From NCBI RefSeq assembly GCF_000940805.1, contig NZ_CP007142.1, positions 6,411,960 to 6,475,959 of the forward strand: a stretch of 64,000 bases of DNA. Direction: 5' to 3'. This stretch comes from Gynuella sunshinyii YC6258. GTDB lineage: Bacteria; Pseudomonadota; Gammaproteobacteria; Pseudomonadales; Natronospirillaceae. Positions 51,790-61,700 of the stretch are shown here, piece after piece. A program made the translations under genes and the position numbers. Within the stretch, counting starts at the first letter, position 1. Every line of letters begins with the position of its first letter. The notes below the pieces were generated by a model. The model searched no databases. It was not told where the DNA came from and worked only from the letters and a program-made list of their open reading frames with translations.

Positions 51790-52788
51790 ATGTTGATCAA
51801 AACCATTTCTCTTTTGCTGTCGTTGTGTCTGTCCAGTGCCGTCGCGGCCACTGAATGGCACGTCTCACTGTGGGGAAAGCGCCGGGCGTTTACCGAACAT
51901 GTGGAAAAACTGGCCCAACTGGTGGCGGCCAAAACCGATGGCGGATTTACCTTGAATCTGTCCTATGGCGGGTTATCCAATAACCGGGAAAATCTCGACG
52001 GCCTCGCCATCGGCGCATTTGAAATGGCTCAATTCTGCGCCGGCTACCATCCGGATAAAAACCCGACGCTCACGGTGCTGGAACTGCCATTTCTGGGCGT
52101 CGGGACTCTGGAACAGGAAATTGCCGTGTCCCAAAAAGTGTACCGGCATCCTGCGGTTGAACGGGATCTGGCCCGCTGGAACGCCAGCCTGTTAATGCCC
52201 TCTCCGCTGCCGCAGTACAACATCGCCGGAGTCGGTCCGACACCGCACTCGCTGGCGGACTTCAAAGGCATGCGCATCCGCGCCACAGGCGGTATTGGCG
52301 AGGCACTGTCCATCATCGGTGCAGTGCCCACCTCGATGTCAGCCACCGAAGTCCGGCAGGCCATGGATTCCGGTGTCATTACTGCGGCTTCCTTTGCCCC
52401 TCATGCCCACATGTCATTTGGAACCATCGAAGCCGCCAGCTGGTGGACCACCAATCTCAATCCTGGAACCGTCAATTGCCCGGTGGCCGTCAGCATTGAC
52501 GCTCTCAATGACCTGAAACCTGAATACCGTGAGGCCCTGCTGGGTTCCGTCGACGAAGCACTGGCGTATTACCTGGATTACTACAATCAACAGACGATGG
52601 CGGCCTGGGGACCCAAGCTGCAACAACGTCAAATTGATCAGGTCACGTTTTCGCCGACCGAGCTTCAGGCGTTTCGTGATCAGGCCGCAGGCCCGGTGCG
52701 TGATGCCTGGATCAGGGAAATGAACGACAAAGGGATTCCCGCGCAGGAGCTGTACGATCTGGTCATCAAAACACTGACACCGGAGTAA
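51790..52788 (+). CDS. dctP: TRAP transporter solute-binding protein (DctP type)
   Basis: 332 residues with signal peptide KTISLLLSLCLSSAVAA. The carboxylate-binding Arg region FKGMRIRATGGIGEAL and the family helix STTEV-like SATEVRQAMDSGVI are present, with TWWTTNLNPGT-like SSWWTTNLNPGTVNCPVAVS near the middle. It captures an organic acid in the periplasm and delivers it to DctQ/DctM, driven by a sodium gradient. The ligand is unknown. It begins a three-gene operon. A hairpin follows its stop before dctQ. The binding-site Arg (MRIRATG) is intact. Confidence 0.85.
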   Translation: MLIKTISLLLSLCLSSAVAATEWHVSLWGKRRAFTEHVEKLAQLVAAKTDGGFTLNLSYGGLSNNRENLDGLAIGAFEMAQFCAGYHPDKNPTLTVLELPFLGVGTLEQEIAVSQKVYRHPAVERDLARWNASLLMPSPLPQYNIAGVGPTPHSLADFKGMRIRATGGIGEALSIIGAVPTSMSATEVRQAMDSGVITAASFAPHAHMSFGTIEAASWWTTNLNPGTVNCPVAVSIDALNDLKPEYREALLGSVDEALAYYLDYYNQQTMAAWGPKLQQRQIDQVTFSPTELQAFRDQAAGPVRDAWIREMNDKGIPAQELYDLVIKTLTPE

Positions 52789-52819
52789 CCCGGGTTATGT
52801 GACCACTGCTCTGCGGAAT

Positions 52820-52846
52820 CCGGGTGTCGGCGTTCAGAACACCCGG
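52820..52846 (+). terminator. hairpin between dctP and dctQ
   Basis: CCGGGTGT and ACACCCGG form an 8-bp stem with an 11-nt loop, 32 bp after the dctP stop. A palindrome TAACCCGGGTTA also overlaps the stop codon at 52786-52797. The hairpin may protect the 3' end of the dctP message so that binding protein exceeds permease. Confidence 0.5.
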
Positions 52847-52902
52847 GTTTATCGGACACCGGTCAACGCCAGCCCGGCAACGAGTCATCAGGACAACACT
52901 TC

Positions 52903-53502
52903 ATGACGCATATTATCAGCGATAACAGCCGCTTCAGCCGTTGGGAGCGCTACTACTTCATATTCGAATCCTGGCTGAATCTGCTCGGCGGCATCACCAT
53001 TTTTCTGCTGGTCATGCTGGCCGTCATCAATGCCCTCGGCCGCTGGCTGTTCAATCAACCGGTGATCGGTTACGTGGACTGGGTGGAACAGGCCATGGCG
53101 GTATTTGCGTTTCTCGGTCTTGCCTACTGTCAGCGCCAGGGTGGCCACATTCGGATGGACATCGTGCTATCGCTGTTGAAAGGCAGAGCCCTGTGGATCA
53201 TCGAATGTATCTCGACGCTGTTCATGCTGGTGATTACCGCTGCGCTGGTGTATGGCACCTATCTGCATTTCTACCGCGCGTTCAGCCATGGCGACAGCTC
53301 CATGGATATCGGTCTGCCGATCTGGCCGGCCAAACTGATCGTGCCACTGGCACTGCTGCTGTTGGTCGTTCGGCTACTGCTGCAACTCTGGGGATATGGG
53401 CGTGCATTTATGCGCAACGATCCGCATCCTGCCGGCGTCCCCATGGTTGAGGACCATGCCGCCCAGGCACAGCGTGAAGCCGCGGCCCTGGATGAGGAAT
53501 AA
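52903..53502 (+). CDS. dctQ: TRAP transporter small membrane protein (DctQ type)
   Basis: 199 residues with four membrane helices (LLGGITIFLLVMLAVINAL; WVEQAMAVFAFLGLAYCQRQGGHIRMDIV; IIECISTLFMLVITAALVYGTYL; LIVPLALLLLVVRLLLQLW). The EQ in DWVEQAM and the Gly-His pattern GGHIRMD are DctQ hallmarks. It couples the binding protein to the large permease. Its stop is 3 bp before the dctM start. Confidence 0.88.
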   Translation: MTHIISDNSRFSRWERYYFIFESWLNLLGGITIFLLVMLAVINALGRWLFNQPVIGYVDWVEQAMAVFAFLGLAYCQRQGGHIRMDIVLSLLKGRALWIIECISTLFMLVITAALVYGTYLHFYRAFSHGDSSMDIGLPIWPAKLIVPLALLLLVVRLLLQLWGYGRAFMRNDPHPAGVPMVEDHAAQAQREAAALDEE

Positions 53503-53505
53503 CCC

Positions 53506-54903
53506 ATGAGCGCATTTTTCAGCACTGCCGATCCAATCACCATCGGCATCGTTATCTCCACTCTGATGCTGGTGTTGATCATCCTTGGCGTCAGAGTGGC
53601 ATTTGCCACCGCCGGAGCCGGTATTCTGGGTTTAATATGGATATTCTCGGCCAAAATGGGATTTGAACGGGGCGTGCTGGTGGCCATTAAGATGGCCGGC
53701 ACGATTCCTCACTCCAAGGCCACCACCTTATCGTTATCGCTGATCCCGACATTTATTCTGATCGGTTATCTGGCCTTTCATGCCGGCCTGACCCACACGC
53801 TGTTCGAAGCGGCCAAACGTTGGCTAGGCTGGTTACCGGGCGGGCTTGGCGTCGCGACCGTCTTTTCCACTGCCGGTTTTGCCGCGGTCTCTGGCGCATC
53901 GGTTGCCACCTCAGCCGTCTTTGCCCGTATCGCCATTCCGGAAATGCTGAAGCTGGGTTATGACCGCCGGTTTGCGGCCGGTGTCGTGGCGGCCGGCGGA
54001 ACTCTGGCGTCACTGATTCCACCATCCGCCATTCTGGTGATCTACGCCATCATTGTTGAGCAGGATGTCGGAGACCTGTTGCTGGCAGGTTTTGTTCCGG
54101 GCGCGGTGTCTGCCGTCATCTACGCGGCGCTGGTGATCGGTCTGGCCCTGATACGGAAGGACCTCGGTCCTCCAGTGCGTGGCTTCAGCTGGAAACAGCG
54201 CTGGCAGACCGTACCGGCCACATTGCCGATTTTTGTTGTCGTGGCCATCATCTTCATCTGTATTTACGGCGGTATCGGCACCCCCACCGAAGCAGGGGCC
54301 CTGGGTACATTTGTCGTACTGATCATGGCACTCATCAATGGCATGCGCTGGCAAAACCTGAAAGAAGCCCTGATGGAAGCGGCCAAACTGACGGTGATGA
54401 TCTTCACCATAATCTGGGGAGTCCTTATTTATGTGCGCTTCCTGGGGTTTGCGGATCTGCCTCATGCCTTCTCCGACTGGCTTACCTCTCTGCAACAGAG
54501 CCCGTATATTACGCTGTTGCTGATTTTGTGCGCCTACGCCATTCTGGGCATGTTCATGGACGCTATCGGCATGCTGCTGCTGACACTGCCAGTGGTTTAC
54601 CCTGCCATCATCGCCCTCAACGGCGGCGAACAGGTCAGCGCTGCCGATTCGGCATTCGGAATGTCCGGCGCAGGCTGCGCCATCTGGTTTGGCATCATTG
54701 TCGTCAAAATGGCGGAGCTATGCCTGATCACCCCACCGATTGGTCTTAACTGTTTTATTGTCGCCGGTGTACGCAAGGATATCAGCGTACAGGATGTCTT
54801 TCGGGGTGCTTCACCGTTTTTCATTGCCGATGTTGTCACCGTTGCCACGCTGATATGTTTTCCGGGGATTGTGTTATGGTTGCCGGGACTCATGCACAAC
54901 TGA
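53506..54903 (+). CDS. dctM: TRAP transporter large permease (DctM type)
   Basis: 465 residues with about twelve helices. Diagnostic segments: FLLGVRVAFATAGAG-like start, LSLIPTFILIGYLAFHAGLT, AAVSGASVATSAVFARIAIPEMLKLGYDRRFAAGVVAAGGTLASLIPPSAILVIYAIIVEQ and GTPTEAGALG. These contain the helical hairpins and the sodium-coordinating region of DctM proteins. It is the main transport subunit with DctP and DctQ. Confidence 0.92.
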   Translation: MSAFFSTADPITIGIVISTLMLVLIILGVRVAFATAGAGILGLIWIFSAKMGFERGVLVAIKMAGTIPHSKATTLSLSLIPTFILIGYLAFHAGLTHTLFEAAKRWLGWLPGGLGVATVFSTAGFAAVSGASVATSAVFARIAIPEMLKLGYDRRFAAGVVAAGGTLASLIPPSAILVIYAIIVEQDVGDLLLAGFVPGAVSAVIYAALVIGLALIRKDLGPPVRGFSWKQRWQTVPATLPIFVVVAIIFICIYGGIGTPTEAGALGTFVVLIMALINGMRWQNLKEALMEAAKLTVMIFTIIWGVLIYVRFLGFADLPHAFSDWLTSLQQSPYITLLLILCAYAILGMFMDAIGMLLLTLPVVYPAIIALNGGEQVSAADSAFGMSGAGCAIWFGIIVVKMAELCLITPPIGLNCFIVAGVRKDISVQDVFRGASPFFIADVVTVATLICFPGIVLWLPGLMHN

Positions 54904-55095
54904 TCCGGATCATCGGCAAAAATCAGCCAAATTCCGGCCTGGAAAACGGCAAGATCAGAATCGTTTCACATTTTGGCATTCTCGTTTTGACTAAACTGTG
55001 GCAACCGGCGGACAATACTCTGTCCTATCAATCTCTGAATCTTTAAGACGTAGTTGGAATTCGGGCCTTGCGTGCAAAGCCGGCCCAAACAGGAA

Positions 55096-55110
55096 CTTTT
55101 TACTAAAAAG
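55096..55110 (+). promoter_or_regulatory. AT hairpin next to the ribosome binding site of the DUF3540 gene
   Basis: CTTTTTA-C-TAAAAAG is a near-perfect palindrome ending at the AAGGA ribosome binding site of the 55122 gene. It could mask that site or form part of the terminator of the TRAP operon. The evidence is sequence symmetry only. Confidence 0.35.
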
Positions 55111-55121
55111 GATTAGTCAAT

Positions 55122-55541
55122 ATGTCGCTTGTTCTGCAATCTCAATCCTCTTCCCCGACCCATTTCACTGCCCGGGTCAGACGTATCAACACCGATGCCA
55201 TTGAGCTGACTTATCAGCAGCAGATTATGACTGTGCCACTGACCCACTGTTCGGCCGCCATACTGGGCCTGCAAACGGATGATCAGGTCATGGTGGAACA
55301 GCAGGGCGACAGTTATTTCGTGCTGCACCGTTTACTGCGTCAGGGAGAACATCCACTGCCATTGCAATACGATGCTCAGGGCCGCCTGACCATCAGCGCC
55401 GGCAAAAGCCTTCGCCTGCACACCCCGAAAGGTGAAATCCTGATCGACAGCCAGGGCTGTCTGAGCCTTCAGGGTCAGGATATCCACGCCGAAGCAGAGC
55501 ACAGTCATACGATTCAGGGTCAGACCGTTAAACTGAACTAG
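55122..55541 (+). CDS. DUF3540-family T6SS-associated protein
   Basis: 139 residues in short beta strands with the family's look: VPLTHCSAAILGLQTDDQVMVEQQG, then LQYDAQGRLTISAGKSLRLHTPKGEILIDSQGCLSLQGQDIHAEAEHSHTIQGQTVKLN. The C-terminal repeated strands resemble the beta-helix tail of VgrG needles. DUF3540 proteins recur beside DUF2169 and DUF4150 genes in T6SS cargo clusters, as here. The start follows AAGGATTAGTCAAT. A MITE begins right after its stop codon. Confidence 0.7.
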   Translation: MSLVLQSQSSSPTHFTARVRRINTDAIELTYQQQIMTVPLTHCSAAILGLQTDDQVMVEQQGDSYFVLHRLLRQGEHPLPLQYDAQGRLTISAGKSLRLHTPKGEILIDSQGCLSLQGQDIHAEAEHSHTIQGQTVKLN

Positions 55542-55683
55542 GGAACCTCTGAAAAATGGCCTATTTTCGCGCAGGACATTGTCAGCTCCAGTCTCACATC
55601 CTCATTTACGCCAGTAACCTGTGGTGTTGCGAGTGGTGCTTCCAGGCCTGCATCAAAACTATTTCTATTTTTCAGAGGCCCCA
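55542..55683 (+). mobile_element. 142-bp MITE, copy B
   Basis: The element runs from GGAACCTCTGAAAAA to TTTTTCAGAGGCCCC. Its full length matches the inverse of 11827-11967. It lies between the DUF3540 stop (55541) and the next gene's start (55695), so it does not break a reading frame but may change transcription or mRNA structure inside the operon. Confidence 0.8.
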
Positions 55684-55694
55684 CAGGACTGCAC

Positions 55695-56702
55695 ATGAGT
55701 AATGGAATACCGCTGGAGCGTCACTGGTCGAGCCTGATAAAACGATTGAAACGGCGGACCCGCTTGTATGCGGGTCTGACAGAGGCTCGCACCGCCGCCA
55801 TCCTCGAACACGAAATACGGCTGCAATTACAGGCGCTGGTACCACACTGGTCAGCCCTGCAACCGGGTACCTCGGCAGAGGAGATCTGTGCTGCCATTTT
55901 GATATACCGCCTCAACGATGAAGCCCGTGACCACTGCCAGGCGTTCATCAGCGATCTGCCGCAAACACCCGAACATACAGCCGCTATCCGCCAGGCCACC
56001 ATTTTGAGCCAGCCACTGGCAACCACCGAAGACGATGCCTGGACAGACATACTGACAACACCTGAAACAACTACCGGTCATGACTGGAAAACCGCCATGA
56101 CTCAACTGCTACAGCAACATAAGTTTGAAGCAGTCGATCACTTTGCCACCATGACATCCGGCCATGAGCGGTTGTATGCGCTGGCACTGGCTGTCCGTGC
56201 CGGTGATGCCCATGCTTTCGAGACACTGAGCCGGCTTGAAGCGGAACATCCTGAACAAATCTGGTCGGCCTACTGGCTGTGTGCCCGGCCTGACGCCTGT
56301 GAGCGCATCCTGCATGCGCTGGAAACTCCCCATACGGCGCATCAGGCAGCAGTGGTCTGGGAAATGATGAGTGGCCAGACTTTAAGCTGGCAACCTACGG
56401 TCGGCAGCATCGATGGTCAGAAACGGTCACAAGGTCCAAAACTACCAGATCCCTCAACAGCCCAAGTCTGGTGGCAACAACATCAGCAGATGCCACTGCC
56501 TCTGTTACATGGCAAACCGCTACAAACGGCTGAACTGGAGATCTTTCTGCAACAGTATTGTGGTCAGATCACTGAGCCACTGTGGTGGTTGCGGCAATAC
56601 CAGCAACAGCAATATCTGCCCGATATGCACCAGAGCTGGCACTTACACCGGCTACAGGTACTGAATCCACAGTCTGGGGAGCACGCTCATGCAGCTCGAT
56701 AA
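55695..56702 (+). CDS. helical T6SS-cluster protein, possibly HEAT-repeat type
   Basis: 335 residues without signal peptide, largely helical and rich in Gln, His and Trp, for example LARE-like ATILEHEIRLQLQALVPHWSALQPG and ALALAVRAGDAHAFETLSRLEAEHPEQIWSAYWLCA. Repeated helix pairs suggest HEAT-like repeats. Such proteins (for example TIGR02270-like) accompany DUF2169 proteins in T6SS cargo operons; I cannot confirm the match. The start is 11 bp after MITE copy B, with AGGA upstream. It overlaps the next gene by 14 bases. Confidence 0.5.
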   Translation: MSNGIPLERHWSSLIKRLKRRTRLYAGLTEARTAAILEHEIRLQLQALVPHWSALQPGTSAEEICAAILIYRLNDEARDHCQAFISDLPQTPEHTAAIRQATILSQPLATTEDDAWTDILTTPETTTGHDWKTAMTQLLQQHKFEAVDHFATMTSGHERLYALALAVRAGDAHAFETLSRLEAEHPEQIWSAYWLCARPDACERILHALETPHTAHQAAVVWEMMSGQTLSWQPTVGSIDGQKRSQGPKLPDPSTAQVWWQQHQQMPLPLLHGKPLQTAELEIFLQQYCGQITEPLWWLRQYQQQQYLPDMHQSWHLHRLQVLNPQSGEHAHAAR

Positions 56703-57723
56703 TCACACTCCCTGGCAGGCAGATCTGATACCCGGCTGGGCCTTTGAAGGCCAGTGGCAACAGACTGCTGTGGTGAAAATCGGCTATCAGTTTGAGCTGG
56801 ATGGCAGCCTGTCGCCATTGCCGGAATCTGCCCCACTGAACTACAGCGATGTATTTGCCGATGACCCCGAGAGTTCCAGTCTCGATCTGTGCACCGACAC
56901 CGTGCCCTTCAAATCCGGCTTTGAGATTCTGATTCAGGGCATGATGTATCCAAAACCTCATATCTGTGCCCAGCGACTGCAGGCAAAACTACAGCAACGT
57001 GACAAAACCATCTGGCAGAAAACCGTGAATATCTTTGGTCCGCGCCAATGGCAGTCGTCCATCTGGGGCACCGCTCCAGGCAAACCCGCGCCGATTGGTC
57101 AATTTGAGCCGCGCTGGGAACACGCCTATGGCGGCAACCACCCGGAAAAAGAAGAACGCTTCGACTCAAATCCGGTCGGTGTCTGCTGGCACAAACTCCC
57201 TAAAAGCCAGCTGTTGCAACACCCGTTGCCACAACAGGAAGGCGAACCGCTGCTGCTGAAGCCCGGCCAGAAGCGCTCCCCTGCGGGATTTGGCCCAGTC
57301 GCCAGCCACTGGTCACCGAGAGTCGAGGCCTTCAGTGCTTTAGATGCAGATAAAGCAGTGGCCGGCCTGTGTCCTTACACCCAGTCAACCCCGCAAAATC
57401 TCTACAACTATGCACCGGCAGACCAACAGCTGAAACAGCCTCCGGAAACTGACAGCCGCCTGCACCTGCAGGGCTGGTACGCAGAAGCTCCAGAACTGGT
57501 ATTGCCGCTGCCCGCACCTGCACCGCAACTCTGGCGACTGAGCGAGGGCAAAAAACCGGAACTCCTTACCTTGACCTGGGATACCCTGATGGTGAACACC
57601 AGTGACCGACAACTGCACCTGCTGTTCCGCGCCGGAATCGGTGATGATCTCTACAATCCGGATACCGCCCGCATCATGCTGATCGACCCGCAAAGCCCGG
57701 AGGGTGACGATGCAACGGTTTGA
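56689..57723 (+). CDS. DUF2169-family T6SS adaptor protein
   Basis: 344 residues with the family's text: WAFEGQWQQTAVVKIGYQFELDGSL near the N-terminus, then GFEILIQGMMYPK and QFEPRWEHAYGGNHP..RFDSNPVGVCWH. DUF2169 proteins work as adaptors for loading effectors, often beside DUF4150 PAAR-like toxins such as the one encoded at 58713. The stop overlaps the next gene (start at 57710). No signal peptide, cytosolic. Confidence 0.82.
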   Translation: MQLDNHTPWQADLIPGWAFEGQWQQTAVVKIGYQFELDGSLSPLPESAPLNYSDVFADDPESSSLDLCTDTVPFKSGFEILIQGMMYPKPHICAQRLQAKLQQRDKTIWQKTVNIFGPRQWQSSIWGTAPGKPAPIGQFEPRWEHAYGGNHPEKEERFDSNPVGVCWHKLPKSQLLQHPLPQQEGEPLLLKPGQKRSPAGFGPVASHWSPRVEAFSALDADKAVAGLCPYTQSTPQNLYNYAPADQQLKQPPETDSRLHLQGWYAEAPELVLPLPAPAPQLWRLSEGKKPELLTLTWDTLMVNTSDRQLHLLFRAGIGDDLYNPDTARIMLIDPQSPEGDDATV

Positions 57724-58720
57724 TATCTTCACCGAACTGACATTGACCGATGGCCAGGCATTGACTGCTGCGGGTACTGATCTGGCCATGCTGTTTGCAG
57801 ACATCGCCACCGGCCATCCGGCCACCGTATCGGTAGAAAGTCAGGCCGTGATGGCCAATGGTCAGGCCATCGTGCCCAGTGCGGCCCCGATACTCGATGC
57901 AGACTTCGATGAAGTGACTCTGCATAACCTGCTGCTGCTCGAGAAAGCCGCAGAATGGCTGCCGGATATCGATCTTGCAGACCATGGGTTACTGATCACC
58001 GCACCATTGACGCTGACACCAGAACAACTGCGAATGCTGGGCTTGGACAATGCTTCCGTCACCATTCAGGCCTCTGAACTGTCAACAGCCATGACGCAAT
58101 GGCAGGCGGCCCTGCAACAACATCCTCAAATCCCTCAGTGGTACTGGCTCAGCATTGACAGCTGCTGCCATTCTGAATGGTTGCAACAGAATGGCCCACG
58201 GGTTTTCAGCGTGCTGGATCAACCCGAAGGCCGCATCCCCGGTGAAGCCATGGTGTTGACTCACTGGCAACGGCATTCACCTGCCGGTTGCCAGGTCTCG
58301 TTTGCCGCCGCCCAGGAAGGTCCGGAAGAGGATCCCGGTGCCGGCATCCGCACCGCCCTGCTAACGGCTGCCGACAACGACATTCGACAACACCAGCCGG
58401 CCTGGGCCGAATACCTCAGCAATGATGACCTCAGCCGCGCCACTGCGGCAGAGCTGTACCACACATCCACCGGGCTATGGCCGGCCTTCGAGCCGGATCC
58501 CGATCGCGGCCCCGGTGACCCGTTTTTATCCATTTATCGAACCCTGGGGGACATCGGCATGGCCAGCCTGCCACTGGGTTTACTGTTGGCCCGTCAACGC
58601 CTGCACACACTGATGCAGCCACTGACCGGGGTTGGCATCCTGATCAACGATGGCCACAACCGTCACTACTGGCGACTGACTGATAACACCTCTGACACAA
58701 GGAAGATTGCACATGTCTGA
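57710..58720 (+). CDS. T6SS-cluster protein, possibly thiolase/ketosynthase-like
   Basis: 336 residues from the ATG at 57710 (a GTG at 57704 is possible). N-terminal MQRFDIFTELTLTDGQALTAAGTDLAMLFADI. The C-terminal part (WPAFEPDPDRGPGDPFLSIYRTLGDIGMASLPLGLLLARQRLHTLM) resembles the end of ketosynthase-like folds, which are recurrent in DUF2169/DUF4150 clusters. No active-site Cys in a GxCSG context is visible, so any such domain has lost catalysis. The function may be structural in effector loading. It overlaps the DUF2169 gene by 14 bases and the toxin gene by 8. Confidence 0.5.
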   Translation: MQRFDIFTELTLTDGQALTAAGTDLAMLFADIATGHPATVSVESQAVMANGQAIVPSAAPILDADFDEVTLHNLLLLEKAAEWLPDIDLADHGLLITAPLTLTPEQLRMLGLDNASVTIQASELSTAMTQWQAALQQHPQIPQWYWLSIDSCCHSEWLQQNGPRVFSVLDQPEGRIPGEAMVLTHWQRHSPAGCQVSFAAAQEGPEEDPGAGIRTALLTAADNDIRQHQPAWAEYLSNDDLSRATAAELYHTSTGLWPAFEPDPDRGPGDPFLSIYRTLGDIGMASLPLGLLLARQRLHTLMQPLTGVGILINDGHNRHYWRLTDNTSDTRKIAHV

Positions 58721-61700
58721 TAATATTCTGATCAACAACCGCAGTGCCGTTCACAAAGACTCCAAAGGCATACTGACCACCGTTGACGTCTGCCTGACCA
58801 AAGTCGGCAAGCCGGTTGTACCCATCCCATACACCAACATCGCCCAAAGCAAAGACGCAGACAAAACCGCCTCCAGTGTCAAAATCAATGGCAATCCGGC
58901 CTGTACCAAAGACTCCGTTTTTGCCAAAAGCATGGGTGACGAAGCAGGTACCCGCAAAGGCATTCGTTCCGGTCAGATCACCGGCGAAGCCTCGTTTATC
59001 ATGGGCAGTGCCAACGTATTTTTTGAAGGGGTCGCCGCCACCCGGGCGATGGACCTCATGGTCTCCAACAAACAGAACACCCCACCGGCACCACTGATGC
59101 AAAGTCTTGGCATGGCGCCACAGGCCAGCTCGGCAGTGGCACCGGAAACCATTGCCACCCGGGAAGGCCCCAACCACAACATGGTAGTGTTCAACGGCCC
59201 GGTCAACGAAGACCTGGAGACCCGCAAGCTTGCTTACACCGGCAGCGTCTGCCATCTGCAAACACCTCAGGGACCGATCATTGCCGCCAACGCGCCTGGC
59301 ACTTACTACGGAATGGTCTGGCTCGAAGACATCCTCACCGATGAATCGCCACTGGCCCTCAACGTGCAGGAAACCAACCCCTGGGTACACAAAACCGGAC
59401 AAACCATCCTGGTGCCATTAGGCACCTCCAGTAACGTCCCCAAAGACGAAAGCATCACTAATGCCGACACCCAACTGATACTGCTGCAACCACAGCGCTA
59501 CCTCAGCCTCAACACCCACCAGGCCGAGAGCGCCCTGTTACTGGAAGGCTGGCTGTACGTTTACGTGAATGGTTACCTGTGGCGGGAACTGCAGGTCATG
59601 CCCAACGGCACCCTGCGCGAAGTGGACCTGCAAACCTGGCAGGGAACCGACGGTGAAAGCCTGAACTCCATTGATGACAACGGCATCAGCCACCAGCAAC
59701 GTCTGGGAACCGGCAGCAACCAGCACCTGCTGGAACTGCCCAAAAGCCTGCTGGGAGAAACCTGCGAAGTACACGTCGCCTATTCCGAAGTACAGTGGAG
59801 CTGGCAGCGCATCGTGACTCTGGGAGGCATGAATCCCGAAGATCCACGCCTGCAACACCGGGTTCAGGAAGGCGAAACCCTCGAACAGATCGCCCTGAAA
59901 TATCCGGCCGTCAAAGACTGGCAGAGCCTCGCCGATCTCAATGGCATCAGTGATCCTGACAGCCTCCAGCCGGACCAACTGCTGCAAATCCGGCCACAGG
60001 ACGAAATCCCCGAAGACGCTGCCACTCTGCGGCAAAAACGCATGGGTGAAGCCGTCAACCTCGAACAGGCCATGTACCAGCAGGGTTACGTACTCAAACT
60101 CAAAGACCCGGTCGGCCTCGCGTTAGGCCATAACGCCAACCACCTCGAATACCGTCAGCGCATCGACCAGATCATCAGTGGTCTGCGTGAAGGCACCACG
60201 GCCGATCCACTGGTCAACCCGGAAGCCAACGGCGTCTGTCTGGATCCCAAAAACAACCGTGCCGACAAATACACCCTCGGCTACACCATCAACAACCTGT
60301 TCAACCGCGCGCCACTGCAACTCGACGAAAAAAACATCGAACTCGACGACGACACCAAAACCGCGCTGGAACAACTCAAAGAAGCAGGCAGTAAAAAACT
60401 CGACCAGGAATACTTCACCCAATACTTCCAACTCGACACCCTGAAACAACTGGCCCGCCACGTCCTGAAAAGCAAACAGGACCTGACCGAGGTATTCGAC
60501 GACGAAGAGGCAGGCAACCTCATCGAAGCACTGATGGACTACGGCTACCTGCCCGTCGACAACCTCTACAAACTGCCCAAACGTTTTCTGGCCCTTGCCT
60601 TCACCCTCAAAGGCCACCCGGCCAACCAGTTCCAGGGACTGCTGCCCGACGAAAAATTCCTCGACGAACTGGCCCGACAAGACCCCGGTGAAGACCTGAT
60701 TCTTAGACTCTTTGGCGCCCACCCGGACGCAGACCCACACAAACTCTGCAACCTGCTGTTTCCCAAAAGCACCGGTGAAGGTGTCGATGACTGGGAAAGT
60801 ATGGAAGTGCCGTTTTTTAATGTGGACAAAGTCCGAAATGTGGACAAAGTCCGACAGGCAGAAGCCGCTGCCCAGCGGCGGGCAGACCCTACCGACAACG
60901 ATTCTTTCGGCAACTCCAAAAGCCTTGTGTCTTTCTGGTTCGCGCTTTACAACCAGTTTATTTCCTTACCGGACCTCAAAGCCGAGGATATAAAGTCCGG
61001 CTTGAAGGGTCGGTTATCAGCACAAGGTAATTACCTGAAAAGAGTTTTACAGGCTATCCAGTCTGCAACCAACATCTTCATTGAAGTTGATGTAAAACTT
61101 GAAGAATACCTGCAAGGCATTTTTCCGGATAACGCCATTCCTGTAGATCTGTTACTACGCAAAAAGCTGGCCAAACAGGAATATCAAAAACTGCTGGATG
61201 CCCTGGATGGTGAAGGCGACCTGGTCATAACGCCGCTAAAAAATGGAGAAATGGCATCCGTCCCGGCTGGTTCAGCACTAAAACGTAAACCGTTGAACCA
61301 ACTGATCCACAACATCATGACCCAGGACATGAACGATCCACGATTCGTGATGGACACCAGCGGCACGATCACCGTGGTAGCATTTCGAAAACAGCGTACT
61401 CTTGATATCAACCTTCGTCGCGATGTTATTTATTTTGAAGAACTTCCCAAAACGACAGAAACGCTAAAGGTATATATTAAAAATCGAATCAGCCGCCTGG
61501 TTCGCGAACACGGTTTGACAGATCGGCAATACAACTTCCTCGTGAGTAAACGCATCGACATCAAACTGCGAGCCAAGATGGCAGAAGTACTCACCACCCG
61601 ACTCGACCACTACAAAGCCATTATGAACATGGACGTTGATCAGATTGCCAAAGCACACGTGGCACAGGAATACAAACTGGGCAATGCCAAAGCCGTTGTG

